From Eutreptiella sp. 'Long Island Sound 2002' (taxonomy: Eukaryota > Euglenozoa > Euglenophyceae > Eutreptiales > Eutreptiaceae): a stretch of 64,000 nucleotides of DNA. The notes below the pieces were generated by a model. That model was not told the DNA's origin, did no database searches, and saw only the letters and a list, made by a program, of their open reading frames with translations. Shown one piece after another: positions 21,201 through 30,675 of this stretch (the stretch's first letter is position 1; each line of letters begins with the position of its first letter). The translations under genes were made by a program, and so were the position numbers. The stretch covers positions 60,083,725 to 60,147,724 of the forward strand of contig OZ038383.1 of assembly GCA_964036045.1 (NCBI GenBank), in the 5' to 3' direction.

Positions 21201-22044
21201 CTTGGTACCGGGGGATAATGGTGAGCTCGAGCCGCGTGTACCATCCATGCAAGCCCTTCAGCAGGTCCGGGAGATAGAGTGGCGGTCGCTAGCGGCACGC
21301 ACCAGGGCGCACACGCCACTGGCTGGCGCCTGCGGGGCGATGTCCCTGGGAGCTGTGCACCACGGCCCAACGCACAGGAATATGCTGCGGGCACGTGACG
21401 GTCGCTTGTCCACCATGCAGGTCATGCGACGGTGGAGACAGAAGCTCACGCGTATGGCAATACCAGCCCACCCCTGTATCTTCTGTGGGGGGCCGGAGGA
21501 GGACATCGGCCACATGCGCCTACTGTGTGCGCGGGACGAGGAGGTGGCTGGGCTCCTGTGCAGGCGTGTGGAGGAGTTCACGGCGGAGCTACCCCTGACG
21601 GACAGGGCGGTGGAGTTTGTGGCGTGGAGGGAGCACGGCTGCAGGTGGGCCGAATCCCTGATGGCGGGTGTCGTCCCCGGGGACCTGAAGCGGCTGTTCG
21701 CTGCGGTGCGAGCGGCGTCGTCCCGGGGCCCTGCCAAGGCCAGGCTCTTTGTGGAGGACATGGTCCAGATTGGGGAAGATGTGTATGCCCGCAGGAACCA
21801 TCGGCTCAGCCAGATCATGCAGCTGCCGATGCAAGATCGAAGGAGGGCGGTATACGCGTTCCTGCGCGGTGACACACCCTTCTGCCCGCCGGCAGGGAGG
21901 ATCCTGCAGCGTCCGCCGTGGAACCCGTTTGCCGGCCTCCCCGGCGACCTGCGGGCAACCTTTCTGAGGGCACCGCTGCACGCACTGCTGGTGTCGCGGT
22001 CGTGCATCGAGCATGACGAGGCCCTGTCCTTGTTCCCTCACTGA
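18208..22044 (+). CDS. LINE-A ORF2, second part: reverse transcriptase, RNase H, CCHC
   Basis: This continues the endonuclease frame. RT motifs: KAPGSN, WHEAIIWLMPKG, EYRPIALGQ, motif A AFDVSKAFDTAPH (about 18628), motif B LQQGSAESAVL, and motif C AYCDDLLLIAHS (about 18922), where Tyr-x-Asp-Asp is the catalytic pair. An RNase H-like domain covers about 20740-21160, with Asp in SSDASP, Glu in EAEIIGAAAYL, Asp in VVDASV and a last Asp in EAPDSAAA. A CCHC knuckle follows near 21475 (CIFCGG...H...C). Together these copy element RNA into DNA at the nicked target and remove the RNA strand. There is no lesion until the TGA at 22042, directly followed by ATG in the same frame. Confidence 0.9.
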   Translation, partial: DLKDAVRQAVADDKAPGSNRVTAALIAELPEPVQGLLVHAYRAIPRGADVPESWHEAIIWLMPKGTATGNLDEYRPIALGQQDMRMLMTPLMRRFTAVLARKGLAADWQFGAMPGSTAAAPVFLAQRRLQRGLEENHVLAFDVSKAFDTAPHGALALLLRHMGVPEELIRLFHTLSCGSPVRIVTAHGPTPSIRLHRGLQQGSAESAVLYLLLLEPLLRSLACKARGDARHAVPPLVQAYCDDLLLIAHSLPQFLEYAAAIARYLTDMGMSLNVGKCAYANTARIHSIMVYLNPGDTAAPWVCLRAKGTVPYLGLRLDPRGMATMKEKHVLRCEALLGWCKNTLGPASVPHEMMAAVVGGIVRYAAPYLSDTAEAVIKLNTAIKAAALQFEKLPKDLSNVAVRSGHGLRLADVQVVCRDSVVATMAQLTHHRSMTVRDELRAMLRDMHVQYGVCGQFMVPSASFATHAGNTWVDRVLRAMGTFRVGLLMPSSVYSCVHAHLPQVQWAGRKWVSQSYAFKGRDICILSGPRTDAAVQSLTDPANDLLHARLPCPAPGHWAVQLQECHEDHLHLPHAGVGPQQLDHVWLTGLRDVFRPQLPGPLTHRINHPVRRKKASKRNRQSAAGDVYVVGGYREEGWDPANPGLSMPFVPLAALLFLLGDVFEGYQQQDDPASVPLLTPHAGGGISPPPLWVVHGQPAFSRACAAVHRCSEWAIVLLLPAGPIPDPDEYSVPEVVRMSNVPHDPHIAVTSLRGGGAVEQGSVVVYQPSCSATVWGAEYTTALDAIKSVCGCDLAWRPHAVYRPRVVLSPELTASGAASLGKVVQRPHSDVAWLEPLRYCWVPVATKVTSSDASPQGDDATNVAVASHGIPTWTGAIYGTVPEAEIIGAAAYLLHTPPSACTVHVVDASVIGAHLRRAQEALYRGIKGPTSHLVNQHALSWIVEGLRRLPRRVGGPHHWVVRQSSHLAVVPLEAPDSAAARAMAPPVHLVLPKKHAILLVPGDNGELEPRVPSMQALQQVREIEWRSLAARTRAHTPLAGACGAMSLGAVHHGPTHRNMLRARDGRLSTMQVMRRWRQKLTRMAIPAHPCIFCGGPEEDIGHMRLLCARDEEVAGLLCRRVEEFTAELPLTDRAVEFVAWREHGCRWAESLMAGVVPGDLKRLFAAVRAASSRGPAKARLFVEDMVQIGEDVYARRNHRLSQIMQLPMQDRRRAVYAFLRGDTPFCPPAGRILQRPPWNPFAGLPGDLRATFLRAPLHALLVSRSCIEHDEALSLFPH

Positions 22045-23262
22045 ATGGCAGCGGTGGCGCAGGCCTTCGACCAGTGGATCGGTTCCTGGGTGGCGCGGGA
22101 CATCACGGCATTCAGGGAGTGGTCCCGCGTGGTGTCGGCGCAGTCGTGGGCCCAGGTGCCTGGTACCAAGGTGAGAAGCCCTGACGGCCAGAGTGATCCC
22201 TGGCTTCAGGTGTACGCCAACCATCCAGCTGTGGGGAACGTCATGGGCTGGCCTCGCGAGGTGCTGCCAAACATTCAGCAACCTCTGTGCGGTCTCCCAG
22301 TCCTGGCGGTGGCTGTCGTACTTGACGTGGGTACGTTGTGGCTGTATGACCGGCAGCTGCGACGAGCCGTACCGGCGGTCGCGGAGCAGCGGTCCATGGC
22401 AGTGTTAGCTGGCTCCAAGCAGCTGGCGCGGGTACAGGGCGAAGACGCGCAAGGCCACGTCACGGAGGCCATGTTCTCTCTGCCAGAGGGGGACGACCAC
22501 GTGGCTGCCGATGCCCGTCACACCCTTGACACCCTGGGCCTCAAGGCGGTCATTGAGGCTCGGGCGGGAGGGCAACGCTTGGTTCTGGCTTCCGCCAGTG
22601 GCCCGGAGCAGGATGGGGTTCATGTCATCAGGGAGGTCTTGTGGGACTACGGTTGGGAACTCCTGGCGCATGGCACGCGCAGACCCAAGGTGGCGTGGCG
22701 GCCCCGGCTGCTAGAGAGCCTGCCGGAGATGCCCGACGGACGACCGATACTCCGCCCGGTGTCCACGTGGGAGGAGGCGAGGCGCAGCCTCCTCAGTAGT
22801 GCCACAGCACGCACGCTGACAAGGGCTTTGCTCGGGCTCCAGGACGCGTGCTGCGATGTATGGCAGGACCTGTGGTCGCAGTGTTGTGATGGTAGCTGCG
22901 TTCCATCGCGGTCTTTGCTTTCGCAGCGATGCCACGGGTGCGGGGAAACGGTGTCCGTTTGGGTTCATCAGTGTGCCTCCGCCCCGCTGTGCGGGACATG
23001 TCAGGAGCATGCCCACAGGGGGTGGCCCAAGGCGAGGTGGGCACTGCGGCACTCTGGACGGATGTCCTCAAGTGCCTGGACGACTATCCAGGGTGGCCTG
23101 AAGAGCGTCCGAGTGGAAGGGGTACGGTGCCCTGGAGCGCCGTCTGCGGCCCTGCCCCTGATGCTGTGGTGGGCGGCTCTGGAGGGCGACTCACGGATAC
23201 TCTGGTTGTGGCATCGCGGAGGAAATGGTGACGGGGTGGTGGGGGCCGGGGGTGCAGGTTGA
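22045..23262 (+). CDS. LINE-A C-terminal zinc-binding frame
   Basis: A 405-residue frame opens with ATG directly abutting the preceding TGA (TGAATG) and lies in the same frame as the RT-RNase H product. It could be a separate stop-start protein, a readthrough extension, or the original C-terminus cut by one mutation. A paired-cysteine cluster near residues 295-325 (CHGCGE...C...CGTC..H) suggests a zinc-binding fold. I do not recognise the rest. Confidence 0.65.
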   Translation: MAAVAQAFDQWIGSWVARDITAFREWSRVVSAQSWAQVPGTKVRSPDGQSDPWLQVYANHPAVGNVMGWPREVLPNIQQPLCGLPVLAVAVVLDVGTLWLYDRQLRRAVPAVAEQRSMAVLAGSKQLARVQGEDAQGHVTEAMFSLPEGDDHVAADARHTLDTLGLKAVIEARAGGQRLVLASASGPEQDGVHVIREVLWDYGWELLAHGTRRPKVAWRPRLLESLPEMPDGRPILRPVSTWEEARRSLLSSATARTLTRALLGLQDACCDVWQDLWSQCCDGSCVPSRSLLSQRCHGCGETVSVWVHQCASAPLCGTCQEHAHRGWPKARWALRHSGRMSSSAWTTIQGGLKSVRVEGVRCPGAPSAALPLMLWWAALEGDSRILWLWHRGGNGDGVVGAGGAG

Positions 23263-24530
23263 TGGGGATTGTGGGTGCACCAGCTACCGTCCCTACGCTG
23301 GACGCAGCGGAGGGAGTGGCGCCTGAGAAGCAGTGCCTACGCGGCCTGATTGTGCGGTACTGGCAGGCGGCGTATGATGGCCAACGCGATGTGACAGGTC
23401 GTGCCGGCCTGATGGTGAGCCGTACTGCCCCCGTGCATGAGGGTCGGACAGGGATGCTTCACCCGCCTGCCCCGGGTCGCCGCATACAACAGTGAGGTGT
23501 CATGGGTCGTCCCGGCCAGGGTAATAAGGCCCAAGACCCTGTAGGGTATTCCCATGGCACCGGGGTCTCTACTGGCGGCCCGGCTACGGCAGTGTTGGGA
23601 GTGGTTGCTCGGGATACACCGGGGGTGCACGGAGCTGTATGGGGGTTACAGCGTTGCGGCCCCCCCTGGGAGTGTTACACGGGGTTGCGGGGTCAGCCTG
23701 CAGGCCCCAGGAGCGGCGACGGGGCGAAGATGTGTGCGTGGAAGATTATGACAGTGGGGTCATCAGGGGGACAGTATGGCGGGCGTCGTGGAGACGGCAT
23801 GGCAGCCTGGAAGGAGCGCTCACAGGGGGCACGTGGAGTTCCAGGTGGCGGAGTACTGGAGTCTTGGGGGTAAACGCGGCGGTACTGGGATCCGTACGGT
23901 GGGGGTACGCGGCGGTACTGGGGAGCCGTACAGTGGGGGAGCAGCGGGGAAGTTCCAGATGACGGTGTACTGACATCGTGGGGGTGTACGCGGCGGTACA
24001 GGGGGCCGTATGGTGGGGGTACGCGGCGGTACTGGGGTCCGTACGGTGGGGGAACGCGGCGGTACTGGGGAACCGTACAGTGGGGGAGCACGGTGATGCA
24101 TGGCGGTACTGGGGTGTCCCCCTGACCCCTCTAACAACTCAGGGGGAGCGCGGGGGCACCCCCTGGCCCCGTTAACAAACTAGAGGGACCGTGCCTGCGG
24201 GCATGTACATAGTCTAACCTCTGACCATGGCCTTGTGGTTGCAGTGGTGAGTGTCGTGGCGGCTAGCAGGTGGCGTCGGCGTGGCAACGGCGGTACTGCG
24301 CGGCGTCGTAGTGAAGAGTATGCAGTCGCCTCACCACTGTAACGGCTTACCCCTGGGGGGCGCCAGTCCGGTCGGCTAGAGGCGAGGAGGGCAGGGGAGC
24401 GGCATGCTGAGTGGTCCGGGGGGTGACGCGCGGGCCAATGATATAAGTAGGCTCGCCACGTCGTCGGTGGGGGCCGAACCTGCGGCCTGGCCGCTGCTGT
24501 GGCGGAAGAGGCCCAACCACGGAAGCTGGC
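23263..24530 (+). other. LINE-A 3' region, first part
   Basis: GC-rich non-coding sequence after the last LINE frame. Short frames (for example from 23259) show no domains. It holds a minisatellite at about 23880-24120 and is cut at 24530 by the LTR element; it resumes at 27880. Confidence 0.6.
23880..24120 (+). repeat. 33-36-bp G-rich minisatellite
   Basis: Repeated units around TACGCGGCGGTACTGGGG followed by CCGTACGGTGGGGG, with several degenerate copies. It lies in the LINE-A 3' region. Confidence 0.75.
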
Positions 24531-25039
24531 TGTAAAGGGAAGCTCAGGACAGGACAGAACAAGGTTGGTTTCTTCTGTGGACCTCTGCATTTGGCAGGGT
24601 CAGGATTACAGCAATTATGTCTAATTTTTGTTTGTTGTGCATGACATAGCCCCATATAAGTTATTTGCTGTGGTGCGTCGCAGATGCCGCTATTTGGGCA
24701 CTGCAGGGCACGCGTGCGCACTGATTTGTGCATTGTTTTCTTTCTGAGAAGCACTGATTTTTATTATAAAAAGATCTGATTTTGTAGGATTTTAGCATGT
24801 TTACAGTGTATGTATTGTGCTGAGCGTCCATTATTGTTTAGGCCATGAAACGGCTTATCTGTTGAATCACTCCGTATCACCAAGTCAAGATTGATCAACT
24901 CATTTGATTTATTGCGTGCGGCAATTACAAGAAGGGCGTCGTTTCAAGGTTTTCAAAATGGGACTGCAGGAGATTCAAAATGAGAGGTTTGAAAATTCTG
25001 AGTACTGGCCGAAACAAGACTCTGAGGTCTTGAAATATT
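24531..25039 (+). repeat. 5' LTR
   Basis: First copy of the 509-bp repeat. The reading frame of the internal protein begins inside it at 24904. Confidence 0.9.
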
Positions 25040-26094
25040 CAACAGATAGACACGACGTTTCTTTGCCTTTGCCTGTAGCTGCAGATGAGATCAATAAGAG
25101 TGAGGAGTGCAATCACAGGAGTCTACGGCCCGGCCGAGCCGTCAATCAAGACACCATCAAGGCGCCGTCCAGACCAGCGCCAGCCCCGCCCGGGACAACA
25201 CGGCCGCCGCAGCGCCTTTCAAGTGGAGTAACAGAAGTGCCACGATGTGCTGAAGCCGCCGCCATCACAGCAGTGCAACGACTCGTCGCACAGGAAGAAC
25301 GAATAAGGCAAAGTCTCAGGTATGAGCAACAAGTCATCTGCGCGAAGAGGTACGCGAACTTTGGCCACGTTTTTCAAAAGCTCTATTGCCGGTTGTTCCA
25401 GCCTTCGTTGAATTCGGGGCAGACAAGTACGCCGCCGAACGAAGTGAAGGAGCCAGGGAAGCGCTCATTGAAGGAGCTGGCGGATTCCAGCAAGGCAACG
25501 CCAAAGAAGAACACCGCAAAATCGAATGCGCCGCCGAACAAGAACAAAGCGTCTGAGTACTCAGGTGTGTTGGCGAAGTTGGAGACCTCGTTGGAAAATT
25601 CCTTGAAGCGATCCTTAAGTGACCTCCGACGAGTTGTGGAACTGTTGGGTAACTGTTCGCCCTCTGTGTCCGTCAGAACGAACAAATGGAACAAGTTCGT
25701 CGAGAAGCAAGAACCAAGGCCCGTTTCAAGTGTGACGAAGCGCCGGCAGAACGAATCCCAAGTGACCGAGTGCCGAACGGACGAGTTACAAGCGAGTTTG
25801 GATGATTTTGACGCGTGGACAGTAACTTCGGGAGATCCTGGTGGAGTTCAGCAGCGAAGGAGCTCCACAAATGAGTCGTCGAACGTCGCGAGGCCCAAAC
25901 AAAGGGGACAGCGAGCAGGACGAGCTGTGCAGCGTCGCCGCGCTATAGCCAAGTTCTTTGAGGTATTAAACTCAATCCAAGGTCGCGCATGCCGAGGTAC
26001 AAGCGAGAAGAAGACCGAGTGCCCTACGCGAGACATGTGGGGGCAGTCTGTGGTGAACTCCAAGGAGAACCAAGGGAATCCCTTCTTGGACTGA
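24904..26094 (+). CDS. LTR-element protein of unknown function (396 aa)
   Basis: The only sizeable frame of the element. It starts at an ATT/ATG-type codon within the 5' LTR (first ATG of the frame at 24958, residue 19) and ends at TGA 26092. It is rich in Lys, Arg, Ser, Glu and Asn, with a basic stretch around residues 190-215 and another near 330-350 (RPKQRGQRAGRAVQRRRA). There is no CCHC knuckle or enzymatic motif. By position it could be a Gag-like RNA-binding protein; this is inference. Confidence 0.6.
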   Translation: MIYCVRQLQEGRRFKVFKMGLQEIQNERFENSEYWPKQDSEVLKYSTDRHDVSLPLPVAADEINKSEECNHRSLRPGRAVNQDTIKAPSRPAPAPPGTTRPPQRLSSGVTEVPRCAEAAAITAVQRLVAQEERIRQSLRYEQQVICAKRYANFGHVFQKLYCRLFQPSLNSGQTSTPPNEVKEPGKRSLKELADSSKATPKKNTAKSNAPPNKNKASEYSGVLAKLETSLENSLKRSLSDLRRVVELLGNCSPSVSVRTNKWNKFVEKQEPRPVSSVTKRRQNESQVTECRTDELQASLDDFDAWTVTSGDPGGVQQRRSSTNESSNVARPKQRGQRAGRAVQRRRAIAKFFEVLNSIQGRACRGTSEKKTECPTRDMWGQSVVNSKENQGNPFLD

Positions 26095-27350
26095 GCAGTG
26101 CTCTTTAAAGCGCGCTGCTTTTGCCGTTGGCTTGCTGGCTGAAGCGCAATGCCTTTGGTGTGCTCAACGAAGGGAGAGGCCTCCGGAAAATAGTGGATCA
26201 TAACCATCAACAAAATGATCAACAAGTTCGGAAACTTCACCAAGACCTCATGGGGTTTCATACTTCGTTGAAGCAATCATACGACAGACTTGTGGAATGC
26301 GCAAGCAATGTAGACAAACAAATGGAGACCATCACCAACTCAATTTCGACATCAACAAGCATACGAAAATCAAAACAAGGATTTGTTTTGAGAGTAGATC
26401 GTAACTGGATGTGCGAGCGCTTGCAGCGCTTTCTTTGTCAGTTTTTGGCGCTGTGAGCGCCTTGTGGTATATATCTGCCACAGATGGCAGAATGTGATGT
26501 AAATTACAATGCATCCAAAAGTTGACTTTGTCAACGAAGCCTTTTTTTGGCCTACAAGTGGCGCCAAGCGCCTTGTGTGCAGGCACTGACATATGCCTTT
26601 GCCTTCTTTTTCGTTGTAGATACTATTTTGGATCTGCAATGAGCAGTGGTGGGATACACCCTGCTTTACACTTTGAGTGAACTCTGGTTTACTCAGTTTT
26701 GCAATTCTGTTTTGCTTTGCACCTGCCTGCTTGTGAGCAGTGTGTCTTTTTTTCTTTTTCAGCTGCTTCTGTCTTGGAGAAAAAGCAGAGTGGTTTTCCC
26801 GTTTGTTTTTCTGCTTTTGTTGGAAAAAGCAGGGGTTTTCTTTCAGTATTTTTATACTAAATTTTATCTGTGCCATGAGCACTTCAGGTTGTGTGCCATG
26901 AGCACTTATCAGGTTTTTACACCCTTTGAGGAGTTTGAGTGGGTATAGGTTGAAACACCACTTCACCACTTCCCTAGGGCACTTTTTTGTGACAGAAATC
27001 CCTTTCAGGAGGGTAAAGCTATCTGTCGTACCAGTGGTATTCCACTAGCATGATCTGCACATAGATAGTAGCTGTTTTTACCTGGAATGAGTAGAAATAG
27101 CCAGATCACAGACAATAATATCTGTATTGTATTGTAGGTAAAGGCCTGCATGTTTTGCTATTTTTTTCTCGGGTCAGCAACTCATTTGGGGAGTGCTGAG
27201 CCTGGGGGGGGAGTGTAAACATGCAAGGCAGCCTTTTGGGTGCTTGCGTTTTACACCCACCCAGCTCTGTCTGAGCTTTTCCCAGCCCTATGGTAAAACC
27301 CTTCGCACCCTTTTGTTTTGGGGTCTCAGCCACACATCAGGGTATGTGTG

Positions 27351-27365
27351 GGCTTGGGGGGGGAG
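27351..27365 (+). promoter_or_regulatory. Polypurine tract before 3' LTR
   Basis: GGCTTGGGGGGGGAG abuts the start of the 3' LTR and would prime plus-strand DNA synthesis. A near copy followed by the same GTGTAAA lies at about 27200-27217 and may be an older or internal tract. Confidence 0.75.
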
Positions 27366-27874
27366 TGTAAAGGGAAGCTCAGGACAGGACAGAACAAGGT
27401 TGGTTTCTTCTGTGGACCTCTGCATTTGGCAGGGTCAGGATTACAGCAATTATGTCTAATTTTTGTTTGTTGTGCATGACATAGCCCCATATAAGTTATT
27501 TGCTGTGGTGCGTCGCAGATGCCGCTATTTGGGCACTGCAGGGCACGCGTGCGCACTGATTTGTGCATTGTTTTCTTTCTGAGAAGCACTGATTTTTATT
27601 ATAAAAAGATCTGATTTTGTAGGATTTTAGCATGTTTACAGTGTATGTATTGTGCTGAGCGTCCATTATTGTTTAGGCCATGAAACGGCTTATCTGTTGA
27701 ATCACTCCGTATCACCAAGTCAAGATTGATCAACTCATTTGATTTATTGCGTGCGGCAATTACAAGAAGGGCGTCGTTTCAAGGTTTTCAAAATGGGACT
27801 GCAGGAGATTCAAAATGAGAGGTTTGAAAATTCTGAGTACTGGCCGAAACAAGACTCTGAGGTCTTGAAATACA
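27366..27874 (+). repeat. 3' LTR
   Basis: Second copy of the 509-bp repeat, ending TACA directly before the CTGGC target duplication. Confidence 0.9.
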
Positions 27875-27879
27875 CTGGC

Positions 27880-28866
27880 CAATCAGTGCAGGTAAGGGTC
27901 AAGGGTAGGCGCCAGGGCATTGTATGTGGGCCAGATGAGGTGCACCTGGTAACCACGGCCCGGGGCGAGCCTCTGGTGGGTACCCCTACAGGGGGTCGAT
28001 AACCAAGCTACGGCACCCACCAGCCCGAATCCCAGCCAGCGATATTCACGGGTTGCGCCACTCCCGTCGCGAAGCGGCCGGCGTCCCCCCCTGTAGACCC
28101 TCAAGATATATTATATGTGGGCAAGTGGATACCTCGAAGCAGATTGGGCGCTGGCCCCTGACATGGGGTGCCAGCATGGTATATATCTGGGGTGTGGGGG
28201 CAGCACAGGGCCACGGGGACGTGGAATTGGTAACGTGTCTCTGTACTATACTAGGGGACTGGTGCGGTGGGAAGATGGCGTACAATGTGGAGACATGGGG
28301 GCGATGAAAGCTGAGGGCCAGGCTAGGCTGGAGCCTCCCAGAAATCCTGGCTATGCACATACGGGCTATTGCGTGCTGGCAGAGGGATACGTGGAGTCAG
28401 GGGTGGTGGGCAGTCTCGAGGACGCAGACGGCAATGGATTACGTGGGGTCATGAGTGTTGGGTGTCTCCACAGTGGCGGGGGTACGTGAACGATGGAGGG
28501 TCAGCTCTCGCTTCGCCGCATGCGTGCTGCTTTGTTCCTTGGTTGCTGCTTTGCGACCGACAGAGGTGCCCTTGCTTTCTGCTTGTTGCGATGCTGCTGC
28601 GCTGCTTTGCCTTGCCCCCTTACCCCCGGCGAACAAACGGGCCAGCGTCCGTCGCCGTTGCTAATGCTAACGCTTTGCAGTTGCCACTGCCCCCAAAGCC
28701 TGGTTGCCCGGTATCCCCGGTCCTCTGGGTCCTCCGTCATGCTGTGGGCCACCTCAGGCAGCCCTGGGACCCACGGGATCGAGCGAGGCAGGAACCACCT
28801 GTCGGCGCGAGATGCCCGGTAACTCCAGTAGACGGCATGATAAGTGGTTATGACTCTGACTATGAC
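27880..28866 (+). other. LINE-A 3' region, second part
   Basis: This continues the LINE-A non-coding 3' region beyond the LTR element and runs into the (TA)n tract. Frames at 28369-28977 and elsewhere show no recognisable domain. Its membership of LINE-A is inferred from the nested LTR insertion and the terminal tandem repeat. Confidence 0.5.
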
Positions 28867-28870
28867 TATA

Positions 28871-28922
<52 letters not shown>
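28867..28922. repeat. (TA)n tract, probable LINE-A 3' tail
   Basis: An almost pure TA repeat at the 3' boundary of LINE-A. It is followed by CCTCC...ACACCCCTCTCCC, the inverted counterpart of the GGAGAGGGGTGTAG found before the left TA tract at 1619. Confidence 0.75.
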
Positions 28923-28925
<3 letters not shown>

Positions 28926-29029
28926 TCCAATCTACACCCCTCTCCCAACTCTAGGTGGCTCCACCACACAGCTCTAAGGTAGGTGCCAAGGGCACAAAGT
29001 GGTGCATACATGTGGTGGAAGGGGCTAAA

Positions 29030-29943
29030 CTTGGTCAAAACGGGCTCAAAACGGGCTAAAAACACTTGTTTGAGCACCCCAAATGGTCCGGGATCACTTT
29101 TGGAAAAACACGTTTTTGACCCATTTTTGACCCTTTTTTGGTCCCCAAAAGGCCCATTTTCAAGGCATTTTGGGATTTTCCATGGCCCAAAACGCGCCAC
29201 CGCGAGCTCAAAACGGCCGAAAAACACTTGTGTGAGCATCCCAAGTGGTCTAGGAACAACTTTGGAAAAAATGATTTTTTTCGCCCTGGGGACCCTGGTG
29301 GACCCACCGCTGGCCCCCACTGTGCGTGGGCTAGCCGGCCCTCCGGCTGCACCAAGTGACCACTAGTACGGGGGTGTAGGCGTCTCGTTCGGCGATTCTG
29401 AGGCTTGGAAACCATAAAAAGTGGGGGGTTGCGGGTGGACTAGGTGCCCTCGGAATTCGTTTTTGAGCCACGTAGCCCAAGATACGGCCCGGTCTTGGAT
29501 TTGGGGTGCTGGTGCACATTGCACAGATTTTGGGGCTTTTTGGCGCCTTTTTAGGCCATTTCTCGGAAATATTGTGGAATTAGAGGGCACCCAAGGTCCC
29601 TTGGTCACGAGAAGGGCAAGCCGCACGTGGAGTGTAGCAGCCGTTTGCCTTCGTTTGGCTCTTTTGAGCCCTTACTAGGGCCGTTTCGGGCGAAAAATGG
29701 CTGTTTTTGGCCCAAAACTGCGCAGATTTGGGAGGGCACCTAACGACTTGGCGCCCCCGCCCCGGGGCGCCACCGGTGAGTTTTTTGCTCAAAACTTGGA
29801 TTTGGCAAGGCCACCCAGGCTCTAGGATGGCTAAAGTAGAGTCAAGCTCGAGGCGATGGGAAGGTGCAGTGGCCAAAACAGAATGGTGACGTGTTGTTGT
29901 TGTTGTTCAACAATGCTTGTTGCTTGTTAGCTAGATTTAAGGG
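29030..29943 (+). repeat. Dispersed repeat family, copy 2
   Basis: Same orientation as 690-1634, with scattered substitutions and small indels. It ends in the same GGGGTGTAGTAATATAT boundary and its own (TA)n tract (29957-29980). No gene is seen. Confidence 0.8.
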
Positions 29944-29999
29944 GGAAGGGGTGTAGTAATATATATATATATATATATATACAGTCCATTTTCAACCCC

Positions 30000-30675
30000 G
30001 CTAGGGGCTTTGCAACGGCTCAGCAAAGGTCACCCATGAACAATTGACGTTTGTCGAGATTTAAACCTGTTTCGGCACACCAGAGGCCACAAAAGTGGTC
30101 CGTTGACAGCCTTATAGACACGGGCGTTTAGTCAAAAACACTTGGGTCCAGGTGTGTGGCCACACAAGAGCCCTTTTGGACCCAGAACACAATCATTGAC
30201 TTACAGTTGCTTGGGTAATTGCAATGCCCCAAGCAAGTGTGAGTCACGGATAGTTGATTTTGTCCAGATTTGAAATGTTTGTGGCACAATGGGGGTCTCA
30301 AAAGTGGTCAACTATCCTGTCTGTTCTCCTCATGTGGTCCGAAATTGTGGGTTGTGGGGAGGGGCGCATAGTCAAGCACACTTCGCGAGACAGCGTCCAA
30401 ATTGGACCCCAAAAACAATGTCATTGACTCACCATTGCTTGGGGCATTGCAATGCCCCAAGCAATCCCCAAGCAACAGTCGGTCATGGACGTTTGATTTT
30501 TGTTGAAATTGCAAAGTATTGTTGCACACCGGAAGCCCAAACATCGCCCACACATCTGAAGACCCTTACACATTCAATCCATTCCTAAGGGTGTGGTCTT
30601 GTTGTATCAAGATTTTATTCCCGTTGGCCACACTTTGCATTCGGTATTACGTTCTAGAGAAAAGGAGCACAAATC
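30000..30675. repeat. Divergent tandem repeat, period about 220-240 bp
   Basis: Three related units begin near 30035, 30251 and 30485 with variants of 'attgacgtttgtcgagattt'. Each of the first two carries a dyad around AATTGCAATGCCCCAAGCAA or its perfect form. No coding frame is supported. Confidence 0.6.
30434..30465. repeat. Perfect 32-bp palindrome
   Basis: The left half ATTGCTTGGGGCATTG is followed by its exact reverse complement with no spacer. An imperfect version sits at about 30206-30236 in the preceding repeat unit. Confidence 0.9.

Larger units (their letters stand above)
24531..27874 (+). mobile_element. LTR retrotransposon, non-autonomous, 5-bp target duplication
   Basis: Two 509-bp direct repeats (24531-25039, 27366-27874) bound a 2.3-kb interior. 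CTGGC flanks both outer ends (24526-24530 and 27875-27879). The repeats start TGTAAAGGG; the 3' copy ends TACA, while the 5' copy ends TATT. By eye they are otherwise identical, so the insertion is young. A polypurine tract (GGGGGGGGAG) lies directly before the 3' repeat. No protease, RT, RNase H or integrase motif is visible, so it should depend on another element. It is nested in the LINE-A 3' region. Confidence 0.9.
1690..28866 (+). mobile_element. Giant LINE (LINE-A), with two nested insertions
   Basis: This is a plus-strand non-LTR retrotransposon. In order it has a repeat-rich 5' region, ORF1 (6476-13597), an apurinic-type endonuclease (from 13598), RT, RNase H, a CCHC knuckle, a further zinc-binding frame (to 23262), and a 3' region ending at a (TA)n tract. 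Removing the elements at 15248-18203 and 24531-27874 leaves about 21 kb, which is very long for a LINE. EEP endonuclease plus RNase H is the layout of I-like and Dualen-like LINEs; I cannot assign a clade. The exact 5' boundary is inferred from the change of composition after (TA)n. Confidence 0.82.
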
